Assembly (NCBI RefSeq): GCF_000423125.1
Contig: NZ_AUHJ01000001.1
Coordinates: 372,001 to 436,000 of the forward strand
DNA from: Haliea salexigens DSM 19537
Lineage (GTDB): Bacteria; Pseudomonadota; Gammaproteobacteria; Pseudomonadales; Halieaceae
DNA: 64,000 nucleotides
Direction of reading: 5' to 3'
How positions within the stretch are numbered: the stretch's first letter is position 1; each line of letters starts with the position of its first letter. The translations under genes were made by a program, and so were the position numbers. The notes under the pieces were generated by a model, which saw only the letters and a program-made list of their open reading frames with translations, was not told the DNA's origin and searched no databases. Positions 37,573 to 46,923 of the stretch are shown here, one piece after another.

Positions 37573-38875
37573 TGGCCTCCCGGTCCAGATAGCGGTAGGT
37601 GCGCTCTATGGGGTCACTCGCAACGGGCACGCCCGCTTCCATACGCGGACGAAAACGTGTTCTCAGCAGTTTGCGATACAGCCGCATGGCAAAGCCTTTG
37701 TCCGCTTCATCCAGCGCTTCTGTTTCCACATCCTGTGCCACACCCCGATCGTTTATCCGATAGCGTGCCGCAACAAGCGCTCCACCTGCCCCCGGGTCGC
37801 GAATGAAGGCACCGTTGTCGGGCAGCTCGACCGGCGCGCCGAACCACGCCTCGAGCGCAGACTGCTGCCCTGTGGTTTGCAGATGCAGCGCCACGGCGCG
37901 GTAATCCTCCAGCGCATCGCCCTGTGCACCGTTCCACTGGCGCCAGTCTGCAAGCGCCAGCCAGGCCCGGGCGCGGAGTGCCTCATCCCGCAGGTCCGGT
38001 GCCGCAATGAACGTAGCCAGGAGCTCCGTACCCCGGCCCTCCGCCAAACGTTGTATTGCCGCCAGCCGTTGTTGATGAATATCCAACTCCTGCACCGGCT
38101 CCTGGCGAAAACCAAAAGACGGTGACGCAGTGCTGCGGACCGCAAATGTATCGGGGCGGGCCCGGGCCTGAATCAGATAGAGGTTGCGCAACTGGCTGTC
38201 GACAAGGTGCCAGCGCTCAGCGGCCGGCAGCGTATTGTCCACGGCCAGCAACAGTTGCTCGTTGCTCTCGAAGAGTTGCACCAGGCGCTGATCGTCGCTG
38301 CTGTCCAATTCCCGACGCAGGGCCTCGCGCTGCCAACGAAAGTACTCAGCCGCCCCGCGGGCATCCTGCATTGCACCGGTTCCGTGCAACAGACGGTAGT
38401 AGTAATCATAACGGGCATCCAGCGCGCGCCAGTCCCCCAGGCTGCGGTGCACGGCCAGCAATTCCTTGATCAACGGCAGCTGGTTCTCACTGTACAGTCC
38501 CTCGTTGACGCGCATTACATGCAGGGCGCGGTTGAAACTGCGCAAAGCCGCACCGGGATCACCAGCCTGCGACAGACTGCGACCCAGTTCGGCCAGAGGC
38601 TCAGCAAGCCCGGGCGCATACGGTCCCTGCACCGTTTCCATCTCCTGCAGGCGCTCCCGTTGCCGCGTCGTTAGTGCGGGATCGAGCGCCGCGGCCGGGT
38701 CGAGGCGAGCCGGTAGCGGGGCCTCATCCGGCCATGACTTGCCCGCGCGAATAAAGTCGTGCCCGTAACTGATGCCCGGCGCGGCCCAGGCTGCGGCCAG
38801 CGGAACGGCACAGAACAACAGGCAACAAAGTACAGCCAGCCATTGTCCGCCCGGTACCGATCGTCCCTGCTTCAT
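37550..38875 (-). CDS. Exported TPR-like protein with a TonB-like C-terminal region
   Basis: Protein of 441 residues with a signal peptide or N-terminal anchor (about residues 10-32). The middle holds helical TPR-like repeats (for example AELGRSLSQAGDPGAALRSF, residues about 92-112). The last 80 residues (a stretch with AARYRINDRGVAQDVE and LRTRFRPRMEAG) look like a TonB C-terminal fold, used in the periplasm for protein contacts. No enzymatic motif is visible. I do not recognise a named family. It is divergent from the wax ester synthase gene across 128 bases. Confidence 0.75.
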   Translation of the reverse strand: MKQGRSVPGGQWLAVLCCLLFCAVPLAAAWAAPGISYGHDFIRAGKSWPDEAPLPARLDPAAALDPALTTRQRERLQEMETVQGPYAPGLAEPLAELGRSLSQAGDPGAALRSFNRALHVMRVNEGLYSENQLPLIKELLAVHRSLGDWRALDARYDYYYRLLHGTGAMQDARGAAEYFRWQREALRRELDSSDDQRLVQLFESNEQLLLAVDNTLPAAERWHLVDSQLRNLYLIQARARPDTFAVRSTASPSFGFRQEPVQELDIHQQRLAAIQRLAEGRGTELLATFIAAPDLRDEALRARAWLALADWRQWNGAQGDALEDYRAVALHLQTTGQQSALEAWFGAPVELPDNGAFIRDPGAGGALVAARYRINDRGVAQDVETEALDEADKGFAMRLYRKLLRTRFRPRMEAGVPVASDPIERTYRYLDREAIRRFRSP

Positions 38876-39003
38876 CGCCAGCCCCTCGTCACCACTTGCC
38901 TCCTCCGGGTGCCGCTAGAGCAAGCCGGGCATTAATGATATAACGGCGGGCAGACAGACTCATCATTCTTCCTCCACTTCATCGGCGACCCGGAGTCACC
39001 TGC

Positions 39004-40482
39004 ATGAAACAGCTCGGCATTCTGGACGCTGCCTTCATCAACCTGGAGCGCGGCAGTACGCCACAGCACATCGCGAGCCTGGGAATTTACGACCCGTCTA
39101 CCGCCCCGGGCGGGAAAGTGCGCTTCAAACAGCTGATTGCAACCTTCGAAAGAAGACTGGATAACCAGCCCCTGTTTCGTACCCGGCTGGTTCAAGTGCC
39201 CGGTGGCCTGGACCGCCCTTACTGGGTGAAAGACGAGCGCTTCGACGTGGAATTCCACCTGCGGCATATCGCCCTGCCGAGCCCGGGGGACTGGCGTCAG
39301 CTGTGCATTCAGGTTGCGCGCCTGCATTCCCGCCCTTTGGACATGTCCAAGCCACTGTGGGAAGCCTACATTATTGAGGGCCTGGACCGTATTCCGGGCC
39401 TGCCCAAAGGCAGCTTCGCTATCATGGTCAAGATCCATCACTCACTGGTCGATGGCATGGGGGGCAACTCCATCGCCGCCCTGATCCACGACCTGGTGCC
39501 CGACCCCGCCCCCGCCGACAGCGATGAGCCCCTGCCACGCCTGGTCGATATCACCCCCGGTATGGCGGAATTGCTCTCACGCGCCACAGTCAACGGGATC
39601 AAGAATGTGGCGGGCGTAGTCAGCGGCGCCGCGGGCAACTCCCTGCGGCTGGCACGCTACGCGGCGGGCGTGGCTACCGGCGACTATCCCGGTATCGATA
39701 TGCAGGCGCCGAAAACCCGCTTCAACCACTCGGTAAGCCCGCACCGGGTGTTCACGGCAGCTGAGTTCAGCTTGCAGGATTTCAAGGCCATCAAGGATGC
39801 CGCCGGCGTCAAGATCAACGATGTGGCACTGGCGGTTGTCGGCGGCGCCCTGCAGCGCTACCTGGATGACCTGGGAGAGGCACCGTCCGCGGCACTTGCG
39901 GCGGCGATTCCAGTCAACATGCGCGCGCGCCGCGAGTCCAGTGAAGACCATAACCAGGTCGGCTCGATTTTCACCTCACTACACACCGACATTGCCGACC
40001 CCGCCGCCCGTTTACAGGCAATCCACCATAGCTCACTTGATGCGCAGCGGGCCGGCGACGCAAGCCCGCTGGTCGATATGCTGAAGCTGGCCGGCGTATT
40101 CACGCCGGCAATCACGCGTCCGGTTGCGAATTTCTGGGCACGCAACCACCTCTCCAGCTACCTGCCGGTCAACATATCCACAGTGGTGTCCAATGTTGCC
40201 GGCCCGGACCAGCCGCTGTACTGTTCCGGCGCCCGCCTGATGGACTATTACGGTCTGGGCGTGCTGACGCCGGGCGTGGGGCTGTTCCACATGGTATTCA
40301 GCTACTGCGGCAAGATGACCGTATCGGTACTCGCCGACCGCGCCATGCTGCCGGACCCGGAGCACTACAAGCGCTGCCTTGAGGCATCCTTGCAGGCACT
40401 GGCGGCTGCCGTGCTACCACGCACGCGGCGCACGCCGGCGCCACGCAAAGCGCAAAAAAAACCCGCCAGAAGGCGGGTTTGA
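39004..40482 (+). CDS. Wax ester synthase/diacylglycerol acyltransferase (WS/DGAT)
   Basis: Protein of 492 residues with the catalytic HHxxxDG motif at His145-His146-Ser-Leu-Val-Asp150-Gly, the KINDVALAVVGGALQRYL stretch and the C-terminal DUF1298 region. Such enzymes join acyl-CoA to fatty alcohols or diacylglycerol, making storage wax esters or triacylglycerol. It stands alone in its orientation, between an exported TPR protein and a LysR regulator. The last codons (Lys/Arg-rich) are built from an A-tract and hairpin that form a minus-strand terminator. Confidence 0.95.
   Translation: MKQLGILDAAFINLERGSTPQHIASLGIYDPSTAPGGKVRFKQLIATFERRLDNQPLFRTRLVQVPGGLDRPYWVKDERFDVEFHLRHIALPSPGDWRQLCIQVARLHSRPLDMSKPLWEAYIIEGLDRIPGLPKGSFAIMVKIHHSLVDGMGGNSIAALIHDLVPDPAPADSDEPLPRLVDITPGMAELLSRATVNGIKNVAGVVSGAAGNSLRLARYAAGVATGDYPGIDMQAPKTRFNHSVSPHRVFTAAEFSLQDFKAIKDAAGVKINDVALAVVGGALQRYLDDLGEAPSAALAAAIPVNMRARRESSEDHNQVGSIFTSLHTDIADPAARLQAIHHSSLDAQRAGDASPLVDMLKLAGVFTPAITRPVANFWARNHLSSYLPVNISTVVSNVAGPDQPLYCSGARLMDYYGLGVLTPGVGLFHMVFSYCGKMTVSVLADRAMLPDPEHYKRCLEASLQALAAAVLPRTRRTPAPRKAQKKPARRRV
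40454..40480 (-). terminator. Intrinsic terminator on the minus strand
   Basis: AAACCCGCC (40459-40467) and GGCGGGTTT (40472-40480), loop of four, with an eight-base A-tract at 40454-40461 that gives a U-run on the minus strand. On the plus strand only three T residues follow, so it works best for minus-strand transcripts. It lies within the last codons of the WS/DGAT gene. Confidence 0.8.
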
Positions 40483-40510
40483 AAGTGTCACTTACTGGAC
40501 CTGGATGGGC

Positions 40511-40535
40511 GTTTCCGTCACTCAGCAACGGAAAC
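40511..40535. repeat. Inverted repeat after the WS/DGAT gene
   Basis: GTTTCCGT and ACGGAAAC, perfect 8-bp arms around a nine-base loop. It would fold in both the mRNA 3' region and the antisense RNA candidate. Confidence 0.7.
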
Positions 40536-40627
40536 TCTCATGACATGGGAACAGTGTAGGTTCCAGGCCGATATACATCCAATGTATTTTTATTATGTTC
40601 GCCATGAAAATGATTCATAATTGACCG

Positions 40628-41560
40628 GTGGACACGCTCACCCTGCACAAGACCGACCTCAACCTGCTCGTGGCCCTGCAAGCGCTGCTCGAGGAGCGCA
40701 GCGTGTCGCGCGCTGCCGAGCGCCTGCACATCACTCAACCGGCCATGAGCAAGACCCTGAGTCGCTTGCGGGCACTGTTCGGCGACCCGCTGTTTACCCG
40801 CAGCAACCGCGGTATGCAGCCCACGCCCCGAGCGCTGGAACTGGCTGCAGAACTGAACAGTGTGCTGGACGATATAAACCGCCTGGTATCAGGGTCGCGT
40901 TTTGACCCTTACACCTATAGCGGTGAGGTCACACTGGCCTTGTCGGAATACGTGGGTATTGCCCTGCTACCGGCATTCATCCAGCGCCTGCACCGGCTGG
41001 CCCCGCGCCTTTCCATTCGCACCATCACCCGGCTGGAACATCAACTTGATGCCCTGGCGACCGGCACCCTCGATTTTGCCATTCACATTGCCCAGTCCCA
41101 CTATCCAGCGGAGTACCGTGCTCAGCAACTGGTAACGGCACCAGCCGCCATTCTGGTACGCGCGCAGCATCCGCTCACCACGGGGGAGGTCACCTGGGAC
41201 CGCCTCGCCAGTTTCCCGCTGATTCGCGTGTATGTGCCCGATCTGGAACAGGCCGAGCTGGCCCGCAGCTCGGACGCTTTCATGCGGGTGCGCAGCCCGT
41301 CGCAGGGATCTCTGGAAACCTCACACCTGATGACGGCAATGGAAGTACTGCGCAGTACGGACTACTTTCTGCCCGGCCCAGCCTATGTACTGCAGAACTC
41401 GCATATCACCAGTGGTATTGTCGCCCTGCCAACGCCCCCCGGCAGTGACTACGCCCTGAAATACATGCTGGTCGCGCACCGCCGCACGGATCAGTCACCG
41501 CTGCACCAGTGGCTGTGGGCGCAGATCATCGACACAATTACCGAACTGGAGGCGCGATGA
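40628..41560 (+). CDS. LysR-family transcriptional regulator
   Basis: Regulator of 310 residues: N-terminal winged helix (LNLLVALQALLEERSVSRAA, LHITQPAMSKTLSRL) and a periplasmic-binding-fold effector domain, of the NodD/LinR-like branch by its start. The start is a GTG without a clear ribosome site. Its stop overlaps the tatD ATG by four bases (ATGA). Target genes are not obvious; the WS/DGAT gene upstream is on the same strand. Confidence 0.92.
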   Translation: MDTLTLHKTDLNLLVALQALLEERSVSRAAERLHITQPAMSKTLSRLRALFGDPLFTRSNRGMQPTPRALELAAELNSVLDDINRLVSGSRFDPYTYSGEVTLALSEYVGIALLPAFIQRLHRLAPRLSIRTITRLEHQLDALATGTLDFAIHIAQSHYPAEYRAQQLVTAPAAILVRAQHPLTTGEVTWDRLASFPLIRVYVPDLEQAELARSSDAFMRVRSPSQGSLETSHLMTAMEVLRSTDYFLPGPAYVLQNSHITSGIVALPTPPGSDYALKYMLVAHRRTDQSPLHQWLWAQIIDTITELEAR

Positions 41561-42375
41561 GTAAAAGCAAGCGGCGCGACATACCCGTATTTGCCACGCC
41601 ATTAATCGAGACACATTGCCACCTGGACTACCTTGATGCCGCAGAACTGCAACATACCCTGGTCCGCGCTCGCCAGGTGGGCGTGGAGCGTATCGTTACC
41701 ATTGCCGTATCGGCGGCCAATCTGGACAACGTGCTGGCGCTGACCAGAGCGGCACCGGACATCTGGGGCACGCAGGGCATTCATCCGCACGAAGCCGAGG
41801 GCTTCGATAGCGCGGTCGAGGCGCGGATTCGCGCGCATGCGGGCGACCCACGTATTGTGGCGATCGGCGAAATCGGCCTGGATTACTACTACGACCATGC
41901 GGACCGGGCGGTGCAACGCAAGGTATTTGCTGCGCAGCTGGCGCTGGCAGTCGAGCTCGATCTGCCGATCGTGGTGCACACCCGGGAAGCCGATGAGGAC
42001 ACCCGCGCCATACTCGCCGAATACGCGCCGCAACTGCAGCGCAAGGGGGTGATCCACAGCTTCACGTCGGGGTTGCCGCTGGCGGAATTCTGTCTTGATG
42101 CCGGGTTCATGCTCGGGTTCAACGGTATTACCACTTTCAACAGCGCCGACAACGTCCGCGCCGTGGTGACCGCAACACCGCTGGATCAGCTGGTGTTGGA
42201 AACCGACGCTCCCTACCTCACACCCGTGCCCTACCGGGGACGGCCCAATGCACCGTTCTACCTGCCTTTCATCGCCGAGCGGATCGCCGAGGTACTGGAA
42301 ATACCTGTGGAAACCCTGCTGCAGGCCGCCTACCGCAACAGTCTTGCCCTGTTTTTCCCCGCGACAGGCGAATAA
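41557..42375 (+). CDS. tatD: TatD family hydrolase
   Basis: Metal-dependent TIM-barrel nuclease/hydrolase of 272 residues. Metal ligands appear in ETHCHLD, in the AIGEIGLDYYY motif, in VVHTREAD and in ETDAPYLTP. TatD-type enzymes act as 3'-5' exonucleases or in tRNA-end and DNA repair. Start chosen at ATG 41557, coupled to the LysR stop; a start 16 codons earlier lies inside the regulator. Confidence 0.94.
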   Translation: MSKSKRRDIPVFATPLIETHCHLDYLDAAELQHTLVRARQVGVERIVTIAVSAANLDNVLALTRAAPDIWGTQGIHPHEAEGFDSAVEARIRAHAGDPRIVAIGEIGLDYYYDHADRAVQRKVFAAQLALAVELDLPIVVHTREADEDTRAILAEYAPQLQRKGVIHSFTSGLPLAEFCLDAGFMLGFNGITTFNSADNVRAVVTATPLDQLVLETDAPYLTPVPYRGRPNAPFYLPFIAERIAEVLEIPVETLLQAAYRNSLALFFPATGE

Positions 42376-42488
42376 TGGGGGCAATTTCCCCGCGCGCTGC
42401 CCGCAAGCCTCAACCCGGCAGCCTGTCGGTGGTAGACTAGGCGCCTTTTGCGGGCCGTACGCCAGGGCCCGGCAGCAAATGGGACGCT

Positions 42489-45293
42489 ATGGAATACATT
42501 GTCGGTCAACGCTGGGTAAGCCACGCGGATGCGCAGCTGGGTTTGGGCATTATCGTCGAGGTCGAGCCGAGGCGCGTTACGCTGAGCTTTCCCGCCGTTG
42601 GCGAAGAGCGCACGTACGCAGCTGAGAGCGCCCCACTCACCCGGTTACGCTTCAAGGCAGGGGATCACATCTCCACCGTACAGGGGCTGGAACTCGCCAT
42701 CACCGAGGTGACCGAGAGCGCGGGCCTCCTGCTCTACACGGGTACGGACCACCACGAGGAAAGCGTGACGGTGTCCGAGCTGGAGCTGGACCCGTTTGTG
42801 CAGATCACCACACCGCAGCAGCGCCTGCTGAATGGCCACTTCGACAAGACCAGCGACTTCGCGCTGCGCGTGGCAACATTTACGCACCTGGACCGTTTGC
42901 AGCGTTCCGCCGCCCGCGGTCTGATGGGCTCGCGCACCAGCCTGCTGCCCCACCAGGTGTATATCGCCAACGAAGTGGGGCAACGTCACTCCCCGCGCGT
43001 GCTGCTCGCGGATGAAGTCGGCCTCGGCAAAACCATTGAGGCAGGTATGATCCTGCACCAGCAACTCTTGACCGGGCGCGCATCGCGGGTACTTGTGCTG
43101 GTACCGCAAACACTGCTGCACCAGTGGCTGGTGGAAATGTTGCGTCGCTTCAACCTGCATTTCGCCCTGTTCGACGCCGAACGACTGGCGGAGGCCGATC
43201 CGCTCGACATGCTGGACGAGGATCCGCTGCTGGATGTGGAAGAGCACAACCCGTTTGACGCCGAGCAGCTGGTGCTGTGCAGCCTGGATCTGTTCCGCGA
43301 TTCCCAGGAGCGCCAACTGCAAGCGTTGACCGCAAACTGGGACCTGGTGGTGGTCGATGAGGCGCACCACCTGCACTGGTCGCCGGACAACCCGGGAGAA
43401 GACTATCGCTTCGTGGCCGCACTGGCCCGCCAGAACCCCGGGCTCCTCTTGCTCACCGCCACACCGGAGCAGGTCGGTCTGGAGAGCCACTTTGCACGCC
43501 TGCAGTTGCTGGACCCGGAGCGGTTCCACTCGCTGTCCGCCTTCCGCGAAGAAGAGCAGCAGTACCGGCACTGGAGCGACCTGACGCTGCGCCTGGAGCG
43601 CGGCGAACGCCCTGCAGGGCTACCGGAGGGGCTGGACGCGGATGCACCGGCAGAAACGCTGATCGAGCAGATCCTCGACCGCCACGGCACCGGGCGCGTG
43701 ATGTTCCGCAACACCCGTGCTGCCATCAGTGGTTTTCCCCAGCGCGTGCTGCACCGCTACCCGCTGGAACAGCCCGATGCCTACCGCCACGCCAACAGCG
43801 ATATCGCCGAGGCACTGCATCCGGAGTCGCCCTACCACGACGACAGCTGGCTGTCCTTCGATCCGCGCGTCGCCTGGCTGGAGCAGACGCTGAAGGCCCT
43901 GCGCCCGGCAAAGGTGCTGGTCATCTGCGCCCGGGCGCAGACGGCGGTGACGCTGGAGCATTATCTCCACCTGCGCGCCGGCATCCGCTCAGCAGCCTTC
44001 TACGAGGGGCTGTCCATCATCGAGCGAGATCGCGCCGCCGCCTATTTCGCCGACGAATCGGCTGGCGCACAAACCCTGGTGTGCTCTGAAATCGGCAGCG
44101 AAGGCCGCAACTTCCAGTTCGCCCACCACCTGATACTGTTCGATCTGCCCCTCAACCCCGACCTGCTCGAGCAGCGCATCGGGCGCCTCGACCGCATCGG
44201 GCAAACAGAGGACGTGCAGATACACGTGCCCTTTCTCGCAGGCGGTGCGCAGGAAGTTCTCCTCGAATGGTACGACCGCGGCCTGAACCTGTTTCGTGAA
44301 AGCTGCTCTGCAGGCACCATGATCCTGGAGCGGTTCCAGGCCCGCCTGCTACCCCTGCTGCAGGACCCGGATGCCACCCTGGAAGCGCTGATTGCCGATA
44401 CCGCCGCCTTCACCGAGAAAACCCGGCGCGAACTGCGCGAAGGTCGTGACCGCCTGCTGGAGCGCAACTCCTGTAAGGCAGACGTGGCGCAACAGCTGAT
44501 CGCGGAAATCGCCGGCAACGAAGAGGACGACGCGCTACAACAGTATCTGGAGGCACTGTGCGAGGCCTATGGCGTAGAGCACGAGTACCATTCAGAGCAC
44601 GCGCTGGTGCTGCGGCCCACCGACCATATGCTGACCGGACACTTCCCCCACCTGCCGGAAGACGGCACCACGCTGACGTTCTCCCGCAGCAAGGCACTGG
44701 CCCGGGAGGATATGGCCTTCCTCACCTGGGAGCACCCCATGCTGGTAGAGGCGATGGACATGGTGCGCTCCACCGAGCTGGGTAACGCGGCTCTGGGCAC
44801 GATAAAATTGAAGGGCATTGCGCCCGGCACCATGTTGCTCGAGTGTGTGTTCACCATCAATTGCGTGGCACCGCGCGGATTGCAGCTGGAGCGCTTCCTG
44901 TCGCTGTCCCCGTTGCGCCTGCTGGTCGATGCCCGCGGCAAGGACCTCGCCGCGCTGGTGCCACATGAGCGGCTGAACGGCCTGGTCGAACGTGTCAACA
45001 AGAGTACTGCCCTCGCCATTATCAAGCAGGTGCAACAGGACGTGGACAACAAGATGCTGCTCGCCACCCGCCTTGCCACGGAGCGCCTCGCGCCGCTGCT
45101 GGCAGATGCAGAACAGCGCATGCGCGCGGAGCTGGGTGCGGAACTCGAGCGCCTGCAGGCACTGCGCGCGGTAAACCCCTCCATTCGGCAGGAGGAGCTG
45201 GACCATATGTCTTACCGGATTGAAGAATCGGCGCTGCATATCGGCCATGCCAGCCTGCAACTACAGGCGCTGCGCCTGATCATTACAACCTGA
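42489..45293 (+). CDS. rapA: RNA polymerase-associated protein RapA
   Basis: SWI2/SNF2-type ATPase (934 residues) that recycles stalled RNA polymerase. It has N-terminal Tudor-like domains starting YIVGQRWVSHADAQLGLGI, Walker A in DEVGLGKTIEAGMIL (about 175-190), a DEAH box at 290-293, helicase motif VI (QRIGRLDRIGQ) and the RapA C-terminal region. E. coli RapA has 968 residues, so this one is nearly full length. Flanked by tatD and an exported aminopeptidase on the same strand. Confidence 0.96.
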   Translation: MEYIVGQRWVSHADAQLGLGIIVEVEPRRVTLSFPAVGEERTYAAESAPLTRLRFKAGDHISTVQGLELAITEVTESAGLLLYTGTDHHEESVTVSELELDPFVQITTPQQRLLNGHFDKTSDFALRVATFTHLDRLQRSAARGLMGSRTSLLPHQVYIANEVGQRHSPRVLLADEVGLGKTIEAGMILHQQLLTGRASRVLVLVPQTLLHQWLVEMLRRFNLHFALFDAERLAEADPLDMLDEDPLLDVEEHNPFDAEQLVLCSLDLFRDSQERQLQALTANWDLVVVDEAHHLHWSPDNPGEDYRFVAALARQNPGLLLLTATPEQVGLESHFARLQLLDPERFHSLSAFREEEQQYRHWSDLTLRLERGERPAGLPEGLDADAPAETLIEQILDRHGTGRVMFRNTRAAISGFPQRVLHRYPLEQPDAYRHANSDIAEALHPESPYHDDSWLSFDPRVAWLEQTLKALRPAKVLVICARAQTAVTLEHYLHLRAGIRSAAFYEGLSIIERDRAAAYFADESAGAQTLVCSEIGSEGRNFQFAHHLILFDLPLNPDLLEQRIGRLDRIGQTEDVQIHVPFLAGGAQEVLLEWYDRGLNLFRESCSAGTMILERFQARLLPLLQDPDATLEALIADTAAFTEKTRRELREGRDRLLERNSCKADVAQQLIAEIAGNEEDDALQQYLEALCEAYGVEHEYHSEHALVLRPTDHMLTGHFPHLPEDGTTLTFSRSKALAREDMAFLTWEHPMLVEAMDMVRSTELGNAALGTIKLKGIAPGTMLLECVFTINCVAPRGLQLERFLSLSPLRLLVDARGKDLAALVPHERLNGLVERVNKSTALAIIKQVQQDVDNKMLLATRLATERLAPLLADAEQRMRAELGAELERLQALRAVNPSIRQEELDHMSYRIEESALHIGHASLQLQALRLIITT

Positions 45294-45316
45294 AACCAGG
45301 GAGACCTCTACATTCC

Positions 45317-46873
45317 ATGCTAGCAAACCTACGTATCTGCGCCCTGCTGGGTTTTTCACTCCTGGCGACAATGGCTTCTGCGGACTATCTCAACACCCGA
45401 AACGAGTTCCGCACGACACAACCCGAAAACGTTGAAGCGCTGGTCGTTCTCGTGCCCGAATTCGAGGGTGCTATCGCCGCACCCGAGGGCTGGCCCGGGG
45501 CGACTGCAGCGCAATTTCAACGCGCGCTGGAGGCACAGGCTTTCACCGGTGCGCTGGGTGAACAGTTTGAAATTCTTGCCCCCACCGGGCTTGAGGCGCA
45601 GCGGCTGGTCGCACTCGGCGTGGGCGCTGGGCAGAGCCTCCCGCGCGCTGATGCGGAATCGGTGGGCGCGGCACTCGCCACGCTATTGTCAACGCGAGCG
45701 TCCAGCACCGTGGCGGTGAATACCAGTCTGTTACCGCAGGGTAGCGACCACGGCAGTACCGTGGCAGCGCTGGCCCACGGCGCAGACCTGGCAAACTACC
45801 GCTTCGACCGCTACAAATCGGCACCGGAACCGCGCCCGGCGCAAACGTATCACTGGCTGACAACCACCCCGAATACCGCCGAAGAGCGCTACACGGAACT
45901 GCGCGCACTCGCCGAGGGCGTATTCACCGCCCGCGAGCTGACCAACCTGCCTGGCAGTGATGGCTACCCGGCAGCATTCGCCGAACAGGTCAGGTCACGG
46001 CTGGAACCCCTGGGGGTCAAAATCACCCTGCTGAAGCCCAAGCAGATCCTCGAGGAAGGTATGGAGGCTCTGTATGGTGTCAGCCGTGGTAGCCAGCACG
46101 GCTCGCACCTGTTGATCGCCCAATGGCGCGGCAGCAAAGCAGCCCCCATCGCGCTGGTCGGCAAAGGCATCACCTTCGACAGCGGCGGCTACAACCTGAA
46201 GCTGGACGCCAACTCCCTGCTCGCCATGACCGGCGACAAGGCCGGTGCAGCGGCAGTGGCCGGCACTATCGAAGCACTGGCGCGCCAGCGTGTCCCCATT
46301 CACGTTGTCGGCGTTATGCCCCTGTCACAGAATGCAGTATCCGGTACCGCGCAGTTGCCCGGTGACGTGGTGACCTCCGCCAGCGGCATTACTATTGAAA
46401 TCGCCAATACGGATGCCGAGGGACGCCTCGTGCTCGCAGACGGTATCTGGTACGCGCGGGAGAAATTTGAGCCGCGAGTCATTGTCGACATCGCCACCCT
46501 GACCGGCTCGAAAGTGCGCGCCCTGGGCAGTGATTACGCCGCTGTGTTCAGCACCGACGACAACCTGGTTGCCAGCGTTACCGAAGCCGGCGAGTTGACC
46601 CGCGAGCGCGTCTGGCGGCTGCCCCTCGGGCCCTATGAGAAAATCATCGACAGCACGGTGGCGGATATTCGCAACACCGGGAGCCCCGGTGCGCAGGCGG
46701 GCGCGGTGTTTCTGCAGCGGTTCGCGGGCGAGACTCCCTGGGTGCATATCGACATGGCCGGCAACGGACGCCATGACGCCGCGAGCCTACCACCGCAAAC
46801 CGGCGCCACAGGCTACGGTGTTCGCCTGCTCACCGAGTGGGTGAAACTCTACGCGCGCCCTCCGGCACAGTAG
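45317..46873 (+). CDS. Exported M17 leucyl aminopeptidase
   Basis: M17-family aminopeptidase of 518 residues with an N-terminal signal peptide (about residues 1-22, ending ATMASA). The metal and catalytic motifs are intact: VGKGITFDSGGYNLK, MTGDKAGAAAVAG and NTDAEGRLVLADG. It is clearly diverged from the cytosolic pepA at 31243. A periplasmic or secreted role in peptide use is likely from the signal peptide. It follows rapA by 23 bases and ends at a strong hairpin. Confidence 0.92.
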   Translation: MLANLRICALLGFSLLATMASADYLNTRNEFRTTQPENVEALVVLVPEFEGAIAAPEGWPGATAAQFQRALEAQAFTGALGEQFEILAPTGLEAQRLVALGVGAGQSLPRADAESVGAALATLLSTRASSTVAVNTSLLPQGSDHGSTVAALAHGADLANYRFDRYKSAPEPRPAQTYHWLTTTPNTAEERYTELRALAEGVFTARELTNLPGSDGYPAAFAEQVRSRLEPLGVKITLLKPKQILEEGMEALYGVSRGSQHGSHLLIAQWRGSKAAPIALVGKGITFDSGGYNLKLDANSLLAMTGDKAGAAAVAGTIEALARQRVPIHVVGVMPLSQNAVSGTAQLPGDVVTSASGITIEIANTDAEGRLVLADGIWYAREKFEPRVIVDIATLTGSKVRALGSDYAAVFSTDDNLVASVTEAGELTRERVWRLPLGPYEKIIDSTVADIRNTGSPGAQAGAVFLQRFAGETPWVHIDMAGNGRHDAASLPPQTGATGYGVRLLTEWVKLYARPPAQ

Positions 46874-46883
46874 CAGGCACCGA

Positions 46884-46923
46884 CTGCCGCCGCTGGCCCG
46901 AGGCCAGCCGGCGGCAGGATTTT
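46884..46923 (+). terminator. Terminator between convergent aminopeptidase and SDR genes
   Basis: A 15-bp stem (46884-46898 with 46902-46917, one bulged base at 46908) around a CGA loop, followed by four T residues at 46920-46923. It ends the aminopeptidase transcript and could also affect the convergent SDR operon. Confidence 0.75.

Larger units (their letters stand above)
40452..40547 (-). ncRNA. Candidate small RNA antisense to the WS/DGAT 3' end
   Basis: A minus-strand unit of about 95 bases: a possible promoter (TTGGAT at 40582-40577, 18-base spacer, TACACT at 40558-40553), an 8-bp stem (40511-40518 with 40528-40535), and a strong terminator (9-bp stem 40480-40459 followed by T residues to about 40454). 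No minus-strand gene lies near, so the terminator has no other obvious owner. Short minus-strand ORFs here lack a ribosome site. This is a structural prediction only. Confidence 0.5.

Noticed and set aside
40538-40738. 66-codon minus-strand frame before the LysR gene
   Set aside because: No ribosome site, mostly antisense to the LysR helix-turn-helix; the minus-strand signals here fit an RNA rather than a protein.
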